DNA of 10,445 nucleotides, from contig JAICHC010000045.1 in assembly GCA_025922795.1 (NCBI GenBank), positions 1 to 10,445 of the forward strand. The letters run 5' to 3'. Under the pieces are notes generated by a model, which did no database searches, had not been told where the DNA came from, and saw only the letters and a list, made by a program, of their open reading frames with translations. Of the stretch, positions 1 to 9,250 are shown piece by piece. The first letter of the stretch is position 1, and each line of letters begins with the position of its first letter. This stretch comes from Candidatus Binatia bacterium (GTDB lineage: Bacteria; Desulfobacterota_B; Binatia; UBA9968). Position numbers and translations under genes: made by a program.

Positions 1-418
1 AGCGCGGTGAAAGCAGCATCGACAATCATGGGCGTAGTTGGACCGGTCTCAATGCAAAAGCATCTTTCGTCACGGTTTGCCTTGCTCTATTCTTGGCCCT
101 CTCAGGTAACCGTGACTCGCCTGGCATGCTAGCTCAGTTCACTACTTAGAATTTCTAATACAAGTAGTTTTCGTATAATCCTATTTTCAGCTGTTTTCCT
201 GGCGATATTCTGCGCCGAACGGAAAACCGCTTTTCCGCTGGAATGAGCAGAAAACGAATATACTTTTCCCCACCCGTTCCGCGCGCATGAATCATTCCGA
301 CTTGCTTTACCGGAGGTCTTGCGCACTAAGGGGAGATTTGTGACGACTCTGGGCAAACTTGCCGGCACGGAATTCTATTGACGCTATGAACAGCCGGTCA
401 TCAAACAGGAGAAAGCCG
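1..418. other. Non-coding or decayed stretch, no supportable gene
   Basis: I find no convincing gene here. Two plus-strand frames are open from the left edge, one ending in TAG at 130-132 and one in TAG at 147-149. Neither translation resembles a family I know, although the second has a short hydrophobic run. The minus-strand frame across 129-368 is Ser/Arg/Lys-rich with no domain character and no ribosome site, and reads as chance. Structure that is visible: a 7-bp stem with a 4-base loop at 220-237 (CGGAAAA / TTTTCCG) without a following T run, and the dyad plus TATAAT described separately. The stretch around 140-280 is more AT-rich than the coding DNA further right, as expected for intergenic or eroded sequence. 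Confidence 0.5.
141..179 (+). promoter_or_regulatory. Nested dyad next to a TATAAT box (possible operator/promoter)
   Basis: ACTACTT (141-147) and AAGTAGT (162-168) form a perfect 7-bp inverted repeat. Inside it, TTAGAA-T-TTCTAA (146-158) is a 6+6 dyad. A perfect -10 hexamer, TATAAT, lies just downstream at 174-179. No good -35 hexamer sits at 16-18 bp spacing. The dyad would cover the -35 position, which fits an operator or an activator site, but AT-rich DNA gives such matches by chance. The TTTT after the second arm (167-170) would also allow a weak terminator for a gene left of the window. No gene clearly downstream would use this promoter except the relic at 419. Confidence 0.2.
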
Positions 419-538
419 ATGGCAGCGATCGACGCTGACGCGTATGTGATAGAGACGGTGCAGACTTGGAGTCATGTGGAGAGCGGACGGGGTCTGGTCG
501 AATTGCGCCGGTTTAAGGCCGACCTGTCTTTTGCTTAA
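419..538 (+). pseudogene. Amidohydrolase N-terminal relic (39 codons)
   Basis: A plus-strand ORF starts at ATG 419 with AGGAG at 407-411, a spacing of 7 bases, which is a good ribosome site. Its first residues, MAAIDADAYVIETVQTW, closely resemble the N-terminus of metal-dependent amidohydrolases of the amidohydrolase_2 type, which typically begin IDADAHVIE...TW. In that family the His of the first strand is a metal ligand. Here it is Tyr (codon TAT, one C-to-T change from CAT). Similarity fades after about 20 codons and the frame ends at TAA 536-538, whereas the family is roughly 300-400 residues. I therefore read it as the 5' stump of a lost hydrolase gene. The last 26 bases overlap the minus-strand gene at 513-917, so that gene or its 3' flank lies at the break. 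The family call rests on pattern memory only; an unrelated micro-ORF is possible. Confidence 0.45.
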
Positions 539-917
539 GCTCAAAGACGCGAACGATCACGTAAGCGATCAAAGCGAACGCGAAAAAGACCAGTAGCAAC
601 CAGGCGATTCCCTGCAGTGTCTCGATGATCGTGCGATAGATCTCAAGAACCCATCGGTCCCGCGTGAGTTGAAGGATCTGCGCTTTCTCATCAAAACGGA
701 CGGGCGTAATGTACCGCTCAAGCTCCCACACCCGTACGCCCTTCGAGATACCGACAACGTAAATGGCGAATTTTATATACTTCAGCCAAGCAGTACTAAT
801 CTCGTCGGTAATGATCCTCTTGAGAATCCCGTCAATCGGCCCCGCGAAGATCCAAACCACCAAAAAAGAGACTGCGAGCGCTACAAGAAACGTGACGATG
901 AGAAGAACAAAGAACAT
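513..917 (-). CDS. Small two-helix membrane protein of unknown function
   Basis: The 134-aa product has two clear hydrophobic helices, at residues about 2-25 and 103-123, separated by a region of roughly 75 residues. That central part holds a weaker, partly amphipathic stretch near 44-58 and a charged section (about 59-99) rich in Arg, Glu and aromatic residues. The tail after the second helix is basic (KQKTGR), which suggests a cytoplasmic C-terminus, so both ends would face the cytoplasm with the charged part outside, or the middle segment re-enters. I do not recognise the family. The start at ATG 915-917 is supported by a perfect AGGAGG on the minus strand. The competing plus-strand frame across 669-947 is polar, featureless and lacks such a site. 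The gene is divergent from the TIR gene and separated from it by 446 bases, so shared function is only a possibility. Its stop (513-515) lies inside the amidohydrolase relic. Confidence 0.7.
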   Translation of the reverse strand: MFFVLLIVTFLVALAVSFLVVWIFAGPIDGILKRIITDEISTAWLKYIKFAIYVVGISKGVRVWELERYITPVRFDEKAQILQLTRDRWVLEIYRTIIETLQGIAWLLLVFFAFALIAYVIVRVFELKQKTGRP

Positions 918-928
918 GCGATTTCGGG

Positions 929-934
929 CCTCCT
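929..934 (-). promoter_or_regulatory. Ribosome binding site AGGAGG of the small membrane protein
   Basis: CCTCCT on the plus strand is a perfect AGGAGG for the minus-strand gene starting at 917. The spacing is 11 bases, slightly long, but it is the best ribosome site on this side and supports choosing this ATG and this strand. Confidence 0.6.
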
Positions 935-944
935 AACGACTTAT

Positions 945-1165
945 TAAGGAGTTCTAAGCATCTAGACAACAGGTTCACTGGACACGAAGGGACGACTCGT
1001 TCCAAGCCCAGGCAAAGCGTCTGTAGGTCATCGGCCACCACCCGATCCACGCCCCGAGTGCTTAATTTTGGGCTGGGTGCGAAAGCGTCATTTAAGTCCT
1101 GGTGCCTGCGCTTTCCACGACTCGCCCCTTCGTCCCAGTATCTCTACTAACTAACGAACTCCTTA
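945..1165. repeat. Imperfect ~221-bp inverted repeat (MITE-like or IS remnant)
   Basis: TAAGGAGTTC at 945-954 is matched exactly by its reverse complement GAACTCCTTA at 1156-1165. Further in, 978-1014 pairs with 1103-1138: by hand 29 of 36 aligned positions match with one gap, including the runs ACGAAGGG and CAGGCA. The outer and inner arms are separated by 23 bases on the left and 17 on the right, which do not match. The central 88 bases hold GC-rich segments that could pair partly. No transposase frame is present. The layout fits a miniature inverted-repeat element, an internally deleted insertion sequence, or a long structured RNA. Only a 3-base direct repeat (TAT, 942-944 and 1167-1169) flanks it, too short to count as a target duplication. 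It fills most of the gap between the membrane-protein gene and the TIR gene. Confidence 0.55.
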
Positions 1166-1226
1166 GTATGCCGACGATTATCATCGTTATCGATGCGCGG
1201 TCAAATTGCACCAACAGGAGGTTGGT

Positions 1227-1289
1227 ATGGCCGGATTGGCGGCGATTCGCCATGCCGATAAATTCGATTACAAACTCCCGCATATTTGA
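1227..1289 (+). CDS. 20-codon ORF with strong ribosome site (micropeptide, leader or relic)
   Basis: A perfect AGGAGG (1216-1221) lies 5 bases before ATG 1227, the best plus-strand ribosome site in this gap. The frame ends at TGA 1287-1289 after 20 residues (MAGLAAIRHA..., ending KLPHI). I recognise no family. Like the relic at 419, it looks like a normal gene start that quickly runs out, so it could be the stump of a deleted gene. It could also be a real leader peptide for the TIR gene 74 bases downstream. Nothing here decides between these. Confidence 0.25.
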   Translation: MAGLAAIRHADKFDYKLPHI

Positions 1290-1324
1290 TAAAGTTAAAC
1301 CACCGACAATCTAGACCGGTTGCG

Positions 1325-1363
1325 ATGTGTGATCAAAAACTCCTTTCACTGGCCAGTGTCTAA
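1325..1363 (+). promoter_or_regulatory. 12-codon ORF abutting the TIR start, with a perfect 12-bp palindrome
   Basis: An ATG at 1325 opens a 12-codon frame (MCDQKLLSLASV) whose TAA (1361-1363) directly touches the ATG of the TIR gene, giving TAAATG. Within it, CACTGGCCAGTG (1347-1358) is a perfect 12-bp palindrome ending 5 bases before the TIR start, where a Shine-Dalgarno would be expected. The TIR gene has none. The palindrome could be an operator or could shape initiation, and the abutting stop could allow reinitiation. The 12-codon ORF has no ribosome site of its own, so chance is a real alternative. Confidence 0.25.
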
Positions 1364-2806
1364 ATGGCGGATATTTTTATCAGCTACGCCAATGAAGATC
1401 GCGATACCGCGGCGCAGCTCGCAGCGCATCTGGAGTCCGCCGGTTGGAGCGTGTGGTGGGACCGGCGCATTCCGGCGGGACGTACTTGGCGTGCCGTGCT
1501 GGCAGAGGCGTTGGTCGATACACGTTGTATGATTGTTCTCTGGTCCGAGAATTCGGTCCAGAGCCCGTGGGTTGCCGAAGAAGCTGAAGAAGCGCGCCGG
1601 CTGGGAAAGACGCTCGTACCCGTGTTGATCCGGCGGGTGGAGCCGCCGATAGGTTTTCGCACGATTCAAGCCGCCGACCTCACCCGCTGGAATGGTTCCG
1701 CCGACGATGCCGCGATTCTGCAGCTGGTTGCTGATCTGAAGTCATTGATTGGGACAGCGCGTGAGCGACCCGCGAAGCGTCATGAGATTTCACCAGTTCA
1801 TTGGATTGAACCGAACACGGGCTTTCTTGCATGGGTTTCGAACCATTGGCCGAAGGCCGCGTCGGGTATCTTTGCGGTCACCGTGCTTGCCTTGCTGTGG
1901 CACAATTGGCCGAGTGCAAAACCGGATATTCCACCCTTGGCGATCGAGAATCAAACCATGGCGAGCACCGCGGCGCCGCGTTTGACCGACTTGTCGGTGC
2001 GCGCCGAGCGAAAGCATATTGAGCCTTCAGAGACGCTCAAATTGACGGCAACCGGTAAATATTCGGATGGTTCGGAAAACGACGTCAGGGATGGCATTCA
2101 ATGGTCGAGCAGCAACACGCGGGTTGCGACCGTTGACGAGCTTGGCGAGGTGAAAGCACTGCGCGCGGGCACAACCCAAATCAGGGCGAAGGTCGGCGAT
2201 GTGGAGAGCTCCGACTGGACGCTCGGCGTGGCTAGCCTCAATCCGACGATACGGCCTGCCGTGGCGCCGAGTCTGGTAGGACTAAGGATCACCGCGAGCC
2301 GCCCTGACTTATTCGAGAACGAGAAGATCGCGCTGCGCGCCAAGGGGAAATATTCGGACGATAGCGAAAAAGCCGTATCGCGGGGAATCGAGTGGCAGAT
2401 CAGCGATCGCACGATCGCTTCCGTCAACTCCGATGGAGAGCTGCTCGCGCTCCGTCCAGGGAAAGTCGAGGTGGTCGCGCGAGCCGATCAGCTGGCCAGC
2501 AACTCGCTGACCCTAAACATCAAAGAAAAACGGCGAATCTCGGAACCGGCGGAGAAAGTTCTGAAAACCGGCGAACCGCCCGCGGTCAAAGACCCTGCTC
2601 TCACAGAGCAATCCAAAGCGAGCGTCGCGTCCCATATCAGCCGCGCCGAATCTTTTCGTGAGCAAGGAAACTATGCCGCCGCGTTGGCCGAATTGGAAAA
2701 GGCCAAGGCGATCGACCCGGCCAGCGAGAAGATTCGCCAAGAAATCGATCAGACAAAGCGCGCTTGCAATGCTGAAAAACTCTTGGGTAGCCAACCGAAC
2801 TGCTAG
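1364..2806 (+). CDS. TIR-domain receptor-like protein: TIR, TM helix, two Big_2 domains, TPR tail
   Basis: Residues 1-~130 form a TIR domain: strand A IFISYANED (4-12), BB-loop region around WWDRRIPAG (31-39), and SPWVAEE (67-73). E73 aligns with the Glu that is catalytic in NAD-cleaving TIR domains such as SARM1 (W-V-x-x-E), so NADase activity is plausible. A basic stretch (133-140) precedes one hydrophobic helix at about 165-180, which puts TIR in the cytoplasm. Outside follow two homologous Big_2-like immunoglobulin domains (about 205-290 and 302-387), each with GKYSD, a GI-W strand and an A-L-R-x-G turn. After a linker comes a TPR-like helix pair (about 421-468). In-frame TAA at 1361-1363 fixes the start at 1364; there is no Shine-Dalgarno. 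The sequence suggests an envelope-anchored sensor with a cytosolic TIR effector, for defence, stress signalling or cell-death control, but no ligand or partner is shown. Many bacterial TIR proteins have no tested function. Confidence 0.88.
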   Translation: MADIFISYANEDRDTAAQLAAHLESAGWSVWWDRRIPAGRTWRAVLAEALVDTRCMIVLWSENSVQSPWVAEEAEEARRLGKTLVPVLIRRVEPPIGFRTIQAADLTRWNGSADDAAILQLVADLKSLIGTARERPAKRHEISPVHWIEPNTGFLAWVSNHWPKAASGIFAVTVLALLWHNWPSAKPDIPPLAIENQTMASTAAPRLTDLSVRAERKHIEPSETLKLTATGKYSDGSENDVRDGIQWSSSNTRVATVDELGEVKALRAGTTQIRAKVGDVESSDWTLGVASLNPTIRPAVAPSLVGLRITASRPDLFENEKIALRAKGKYSDDSEKAVSRGIEWQISDRTIASVNSDGELLALRPGKVEVVARADQLASNSLTLNIKEKRRISEPAEKVLKTGEPPAVKDPALTEQSKASVASHISRAESFREQGNYAAALAELEKAKAIDPASEKIRQEIDQTKRACNAEKLLGSQPNC

Positions 2807-2812
2807 ATCGTC

Positions 2813-2829
2813 GGCGCGGGCAGCGCGCC
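2813..2829. terminator. GC hairpin between convergent genes (weak bidirectional terminator candidate)
   Basis: GGCGCG (2813-2818) and CGCGCC (2824-2829) form a perfect 6-bp GC stem with a 5-base loop, filling almost all of the 23-base gap between the stop codons of the TIR gene and the opposing lipoprotein gene. No T run follows on either strand, so it is not a textbook intrinsic terminator. GC-rich DNA also yields such stems by chance. Confidence 0.3.
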
Positions 2830-3675
2830 TCAACGTGCGTGTTGACGCTGGCGTTCGGCGCTCTCATCGCGCCGCGCCCGGTCGGTTTCTTCTTCCAATC
2901 GAAAACCCAGCCATTCGGCGTTCGCTATGACGGTGGTCCAATCACCGGGCCGGGCAGCCGTTTCCTTCATGATCAGCTGAAGCTGCTTACGTATATCTTG
3001 CGCAGGATCCCAAAATTTTCCCTGCGGTGCGTTTCTAATGAAGTCGTCCAACCAATCGCGCAGTCCGGTGAGCGCGCCGGTGATCTCTTGGCTGCCTCGT
3101 GCTGTGCGCGCTTCGGTGTTTTTCGCTTGCCGCGCGCTTTCGGACCGAAGCTTCTTTAGCTCGTTCACCAGAAAATTGTCCGCCCCGTTGGTGCGCAACT
3201 GGATTTCTGTTTCCCGGGTGAGATCAAAGGCGACGCCGCGTTCACGCGCCAGGGTCGCGAGTCGCTTGGGCTCCACGCCTTCGCGAAGCGCATAAGCGAC
3301 TTCCTGTAAATTGAAAGCATTGCTCGGCGCGCGCGGCGCAGCAGGACGGAGCAAGGTCAAGGCTAAATACATTCGCGCCATGTGGTCTTCTCGCAGATGA
3401 GAGAGCGCCTTTTCGAAGGCTTCTCCTGCGGCCTCGTATCGGCCGGCATTGTAATGAGCCCGGCCGACGTAAGTCCAAACGCTTCTTCGCGGCAATACTG
3501 AATCGGTGACGAAGCCCGGATCGTCACGCGCGACGCGGTCGAAGTATGTGAGGGCATGATCGGGCTCGCCTCGTAGTAACGCCTGCCGCCCCGCCGCGAA
3601 TTCACTTTGCGATTCCAGCGCGGCGCACCCGCTAAGCAGCAGCATCCACGCATAAAGCGCGCGCAAATATTTCAT
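2830..3675 (-). CDS. TPR lipoprotein with an inserted helical module
   Basis: From ATG 3673-3675 the 281-aa product begins with a lipoprotein signal (basic MKYLR, hydrophobic core) and lipobox LSGC, with lipidated Cys at residue 17. I chose this start over an ATG 19 codons upstream because the signal peptide begins exactly here. Residues about 24-108 are TPR-like helices (QALLRGEPDHALTYFD; then YNAGRYEAAGEAFEKAL). The C-terminal part (about 197-270: GLRDWL, FWDP, NAEWLG, EEETDRARRDE) matches my memory of a proteobacterial TPR family whose TPRs run straight into this tail. Here about 85 residues (110-196) intervene, containing a compact helical module (residues about 123-176) around ARERGVAFDLT and NGADNFLVNEL. 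It probably acts as a periplasmic or outer-membrane-anchored scaffold. It is convergent with the TIR gene, which also carries an extracytoplasmic TPR-like tail, and has a divergent intergenic region with the MFS gene. No enzymatic motif is visible. Confidence 0.75.
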   Translation of the reverse strand: MKYLRALYAWMLLLSGCAALESQSEFAAGRQALLRGEPDHALTYFDRVARDDPGFVTDSVLPRRSVWTYVGRAHYNAGRYEAAGEAFEKALSHLREDHMARMYLALTLLRPAAPRAPSNAFNLQEVAYALREGVEPKRLATLARERGVAFDLTRETEIQLRTNGADNFLVNELKKLRSESARQAKNTEARTARGSQEITGALTGLRDWLDDFIRNAPQGKFWDPAQDIRKQLQLIMKETAARPGDWTTVIANAEWLGFRLEEETDRARRDESAERQRQHAR

Positions 3676-3687
3676 GGAATTGCGACT

Positions 3688-3716
3688 AGGATAGGCGCGG
3701 AGCGGCGAAAACACAA
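3688..3716 (-). promoter_or_regulatory. Candidate sigma-70 promoter of the TPR lipoprotein
   Basis: On the minus strand TTGTGT (3711-3716) and TATCCT (3688-3693) are spaced by 17 bases, matching 3 of 6 and 4 of 6 consensus positions. Transcription would start only a few bases before the lipoprotein ATG at 3675, giving an almost leaderless message, which fits the absence of a Shine-Dalgarno there. The match is modest and unproven. Confidence 0.2.
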
Positions 3717-3854
3717 GTTTGCAGCTTGGCAATCAGTCCCTGTCTTGCCCTGGCGCTCGCGCGGGTCAAGTCACGCGCACACGACCCGGACGTTGTTGTC
3801 GCTGCGGTTGTGTGCTCGCAGGGTCTCTGCTAAGAAAAACTGAGATCCCCCAAC

Positions 3855-5087
3855 ATGCGTTTTCCACCCACGCCCTGGTTTGTCGCCGGTGTCGCCTTTA
3901 TCGTTCTCGGTTTTTCACGCGGCCTTCATTCCTCTTTTGGCGTCTTCAACGTTGCCTTGCTCGATAACTTTGGCTGGAGCCGCGGCGCTACGGCGGGGAT
4001 CTTTTCCATTGTGCTCAGCGTCGATGCTCTTTTGTCGCCGCTTGCCGGTCATCTTCTCGATCGCTACGGCACCCGAAAGATCACCATGGCCGGCTGTTGT
4101 GCGCTTGTGGTTGGGCTATTTTTAAGCAGCCGGGTGTCGGCGCTTTGGCAGTTATACATTTGCTTTGGCATCCTGCTCGCCGTCGGTTTTACTTTCACCG
4201 GCATGGTGCCGCATGTGTTCTTGATCTCTGAATGGTTCTCCACTCGGCGCGCTTCGGCGATCGGGTTTGTCTATGCCGGCTCGGGCGTCGGCATCATGAT
4301 ACTGGCGCCGCTCAGCGAATGGCTGATCTCGCATTATGGCTGGGAGCGCGCCTTCCGGCTCTACGCGGCCTTAGCGTTAACCGGTCTATTGCCGATAGTT
4401 TGGCATTACTACCAACCCGGGCCGCACGGAGAACGATTGCGCCATCGCGCTGAGAAGAACGATGAACAAAAACCATGGACCGCGAAGTTGGCGCTGCAGA
4501 GCTTGCAGTTCTGGCTGTTGTTCATCGCACGTATCGCCGCAGCTTGCGGCACGACAGTGATTGTGACGCACCAAGTCGCCCATGTGTCCGACGTCGGGTT
4601 CAGCCAATTTCTGGCGGCTTCCGTGTTTGGCCTAGCCGGCATCACCAGTAGTTTCGGCAGGGTGATTTTCGGCTTCGTCGCCGACCGTCTTTCAAAGCAG
4701 GCGGCCTACACGCTCAACATCGCTATGACCGTCGTCGGTGTGGGCGCTCTGATGATTCTGCGCGATCCAAGCCAGACCTGGCTGCTTTATGTCTACGTAA
4801 TCTTTTTCGGCATCGGTTTCGGTTCGCGCGCGGTGATCTTCTCCGCGCTTACCGCCGATATTTTTTCAGGCAAGGGCTTCGGTTCGATCCTCGGCTATTC
4901 CACTGTGGCGGTCGGCGTCGGCGGCGCGCTCGGCTCGTACCTGGGCGGCGCTTTTCACGATTGGACCGGCAGCTATCTGGTCTCCTTTGCGCTCTCCGTC
5001 TTACTTCTGGCGCTTTCGGATGTTTGTATCTGGATCGCTTCGCTCGGCGCGATTGCCGGCTATGATGAACGGCTCTGGGGGCGCTAG
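3855..5087 (+). CDS. MFS transporter, OFA/monocarboxylate-like
   Basis: The 410-aa product is hydrophobic throughout with about 12 predicted helices, the usual size for the major facilitator superfamily. The signature between helices 2 and 3 is clear, GHLLDRYGTRK (65-75), and its second-half counterpart is GFVADRL (273-279). FGWSRGATAG (39-48) after the first helix is the pattern I associate with oxalate:formate antiporter/monocarboxylate-type carriers, which move small organic anions across the inner membrane. A hydrophilic loop (about 189-208, rich in charged residues) separates the two six-helix halves. The substrate cannot be read from the sequence. The start at ATG 3855 leaves a short N-terminus before helix 1; only a poor ribosome site precedes it. 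The gene is divergent from the lipoprotein gene (179 bases between starts) and precedes the DUF309 gene by 85 bases in the same direction, so co-transcription is possible but not evident. Confidence 0.85.
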   Translation: MRFPPTPWFVAGVAFIVLGFSRGLHSSFGVFNVALLDNFGWSRGATAGIFSIVLSVDALLSPLAGHLLDRYGTRKITMAGCCALVVGLFLSSRVSALWQLYICFGILLAVGFTFTGMVPHVFLISEWFSTRRASAIGFVYAGSGVGIMILAPLSEWLISHYGWERAFRLYAALALTGLLPIVWHYYQPGPHGERLRHRAEKNDEQKPWTAKLALQSLQFWLLFIARIAAACGTTVIVTHQVAHVSDVGFSQFLAASVFGLAGITSSFGRVIFGFVADRLSKQAAYTLNIAMTVVGVGALMILRDPSQTWLLYVYVIFFGIGFGSRAVIFSALTADIFSGKGFGSILGYSTVAVGVGGALGSYLGGAFHDWTGSYLVSFALSVLLLALSDVCIWIASLGAIAGYDERLWGR

Positions 5088-5172
5088 AGATTGAGCGACG
5101 CGTGTCCCTCGCTTGAGGGTCAGCAGCGAAGCTGGTAGCGTTCATTCGGAAATCGACTGAGGCTTTCACCCA

Positions 5173-5537
5173 ATGGACGCTCGACTGCGCCACGGGATCG
5201 GTTTATTCAACGCGGGCCAATTCTTCGAGTGCCACGAAGTTCTCGAAGGCCTTTATCAGGAAACCGGTGAAGAGAATAAACCGTTCCTCGAAGGCTTGAT
5301 CCAGCTCGCCGCGGCATTTCGCCTATTCTGCGACTTTGGCGAGACCCGAGGCCCGGTACGGATGATCTATCAAGCGCTGATCCGATTCGAAAACTATCAA
5401 CCGGAGTTTCTGCAGGTCGGCGTTCAAGAGCTTTGCCGAGCCGCCGAGGCATGGGCGAAAGCTGCGGAGGCCGGCGCCCCCAAGCCTTCCGCGACGGACA
5501 TTCCCAAGATCAAAGTCCAACGATTCGGCTTCTTCTT

Positions 5538-5541
<4 letters not shown>
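5173..5541 (+). CDS. DUF309 family protein
   Basis: The 122-aa product has the DUF309 hallmark GLFNAGQFFECHEVLEGLY (residues 10-28) followed by FLEGLIQLAAAF (38-49), the helical core in which His21 and the Glu residues are conserved in the family. The position often occupied by Trp after the HE-x-LE motif is Tyr28 here. The family is small and all-helical; its biochemical function is not established as far as I know. Start ATG 5173 has GAGG at 5159-5162, 10 bases upstream. Its stop TGA (5539-5541) overlaps the ATG of mfd by 4 bases (ATGA), so translation of mfd is probably coupled to this gene. The C-terminal ~30 residues (Ala/Pro/Lys-rich, ending RFGFFL) lie beyond the recognisable domain. 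Confidence 0.85.
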
Positions 5542-9086
<3,545 letters not shown>

Positions 9087-9155
9087 AGCTAGCTCGTCTG
9101 AACGACCGGTCGAGGGTGACGGGGCATTACACGAGGCTGTCAGCACTTCGAGATG

Positions 9156-9176
9156 ACCGCTTTTGGACGCGGTTTT
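9156..9176 (+). terminator. Weak terminator-like hairpin after mfd
   Basis: ACCGC (9156-9160) and GCGGT (9169-9173) form a 5-bp stem with an 8-base loop, followed by TTT at 9174-9176 (the run is TTTT from 9173). It lies in the mfd-foldase gap and could end part of the mfd transcripts. The stem and T run are short, so read-through or no termination is equally likely. The same gap also holds a 10-bp palindrome, CGACCGGTCG, at 9103-9112. Confidence 0.3.
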
Positions 9177-9250
9177 GCGTCGCGGGAGTTTGGCTTTTAA
9201 CACCGAGTATGGTAATTGACAATATCCTTTCCGTTTGAACTGAGACGCGC

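Noticed and set aside
1..149. 3' end of a gene entering from the left
   Set aside because: Two frames are open to the edge but neither translation resembles a protein family, and open frames of under 50 codons are common by chance at this GC.
669..947. 92-aa plus-strand open frame opposite the small membrane protein
   Set aside because: Polar and featureless, while the minus frame has two clear membrane helices and a perfect AGGAGG.
1329..1350. CRP-like site (TGTGA ... TCACT) before the TIR gene
   Set aside because: The half-sites are far more widely spaced than the 6 bases of a real CRP site.
3676..3732. 19-codon N-terminal extension of the TPR lipoprotein
   Set aside because: The extension would bury the signal peptide; a start at 3675 gives a canonical lipoprotein signal with the lipobox Cys at residue 17.
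5106..5134. Hairpins after the MFS gene (CCCTC/GAGGG, then CAGC/GCTG)
   Set aside because: The stems are only 5 and 4 bp with no T run, so there is no good case for a terminator.
5433..5537. In-frame N-terminal extension of Mfd by 35 residues
   Set aside because: The residues are Arg/Gly-rich and unlike Mfd, and they lie within the DUF309 gene in another frame. The ATG at 5538 matches the family start and the ATGA coupling.
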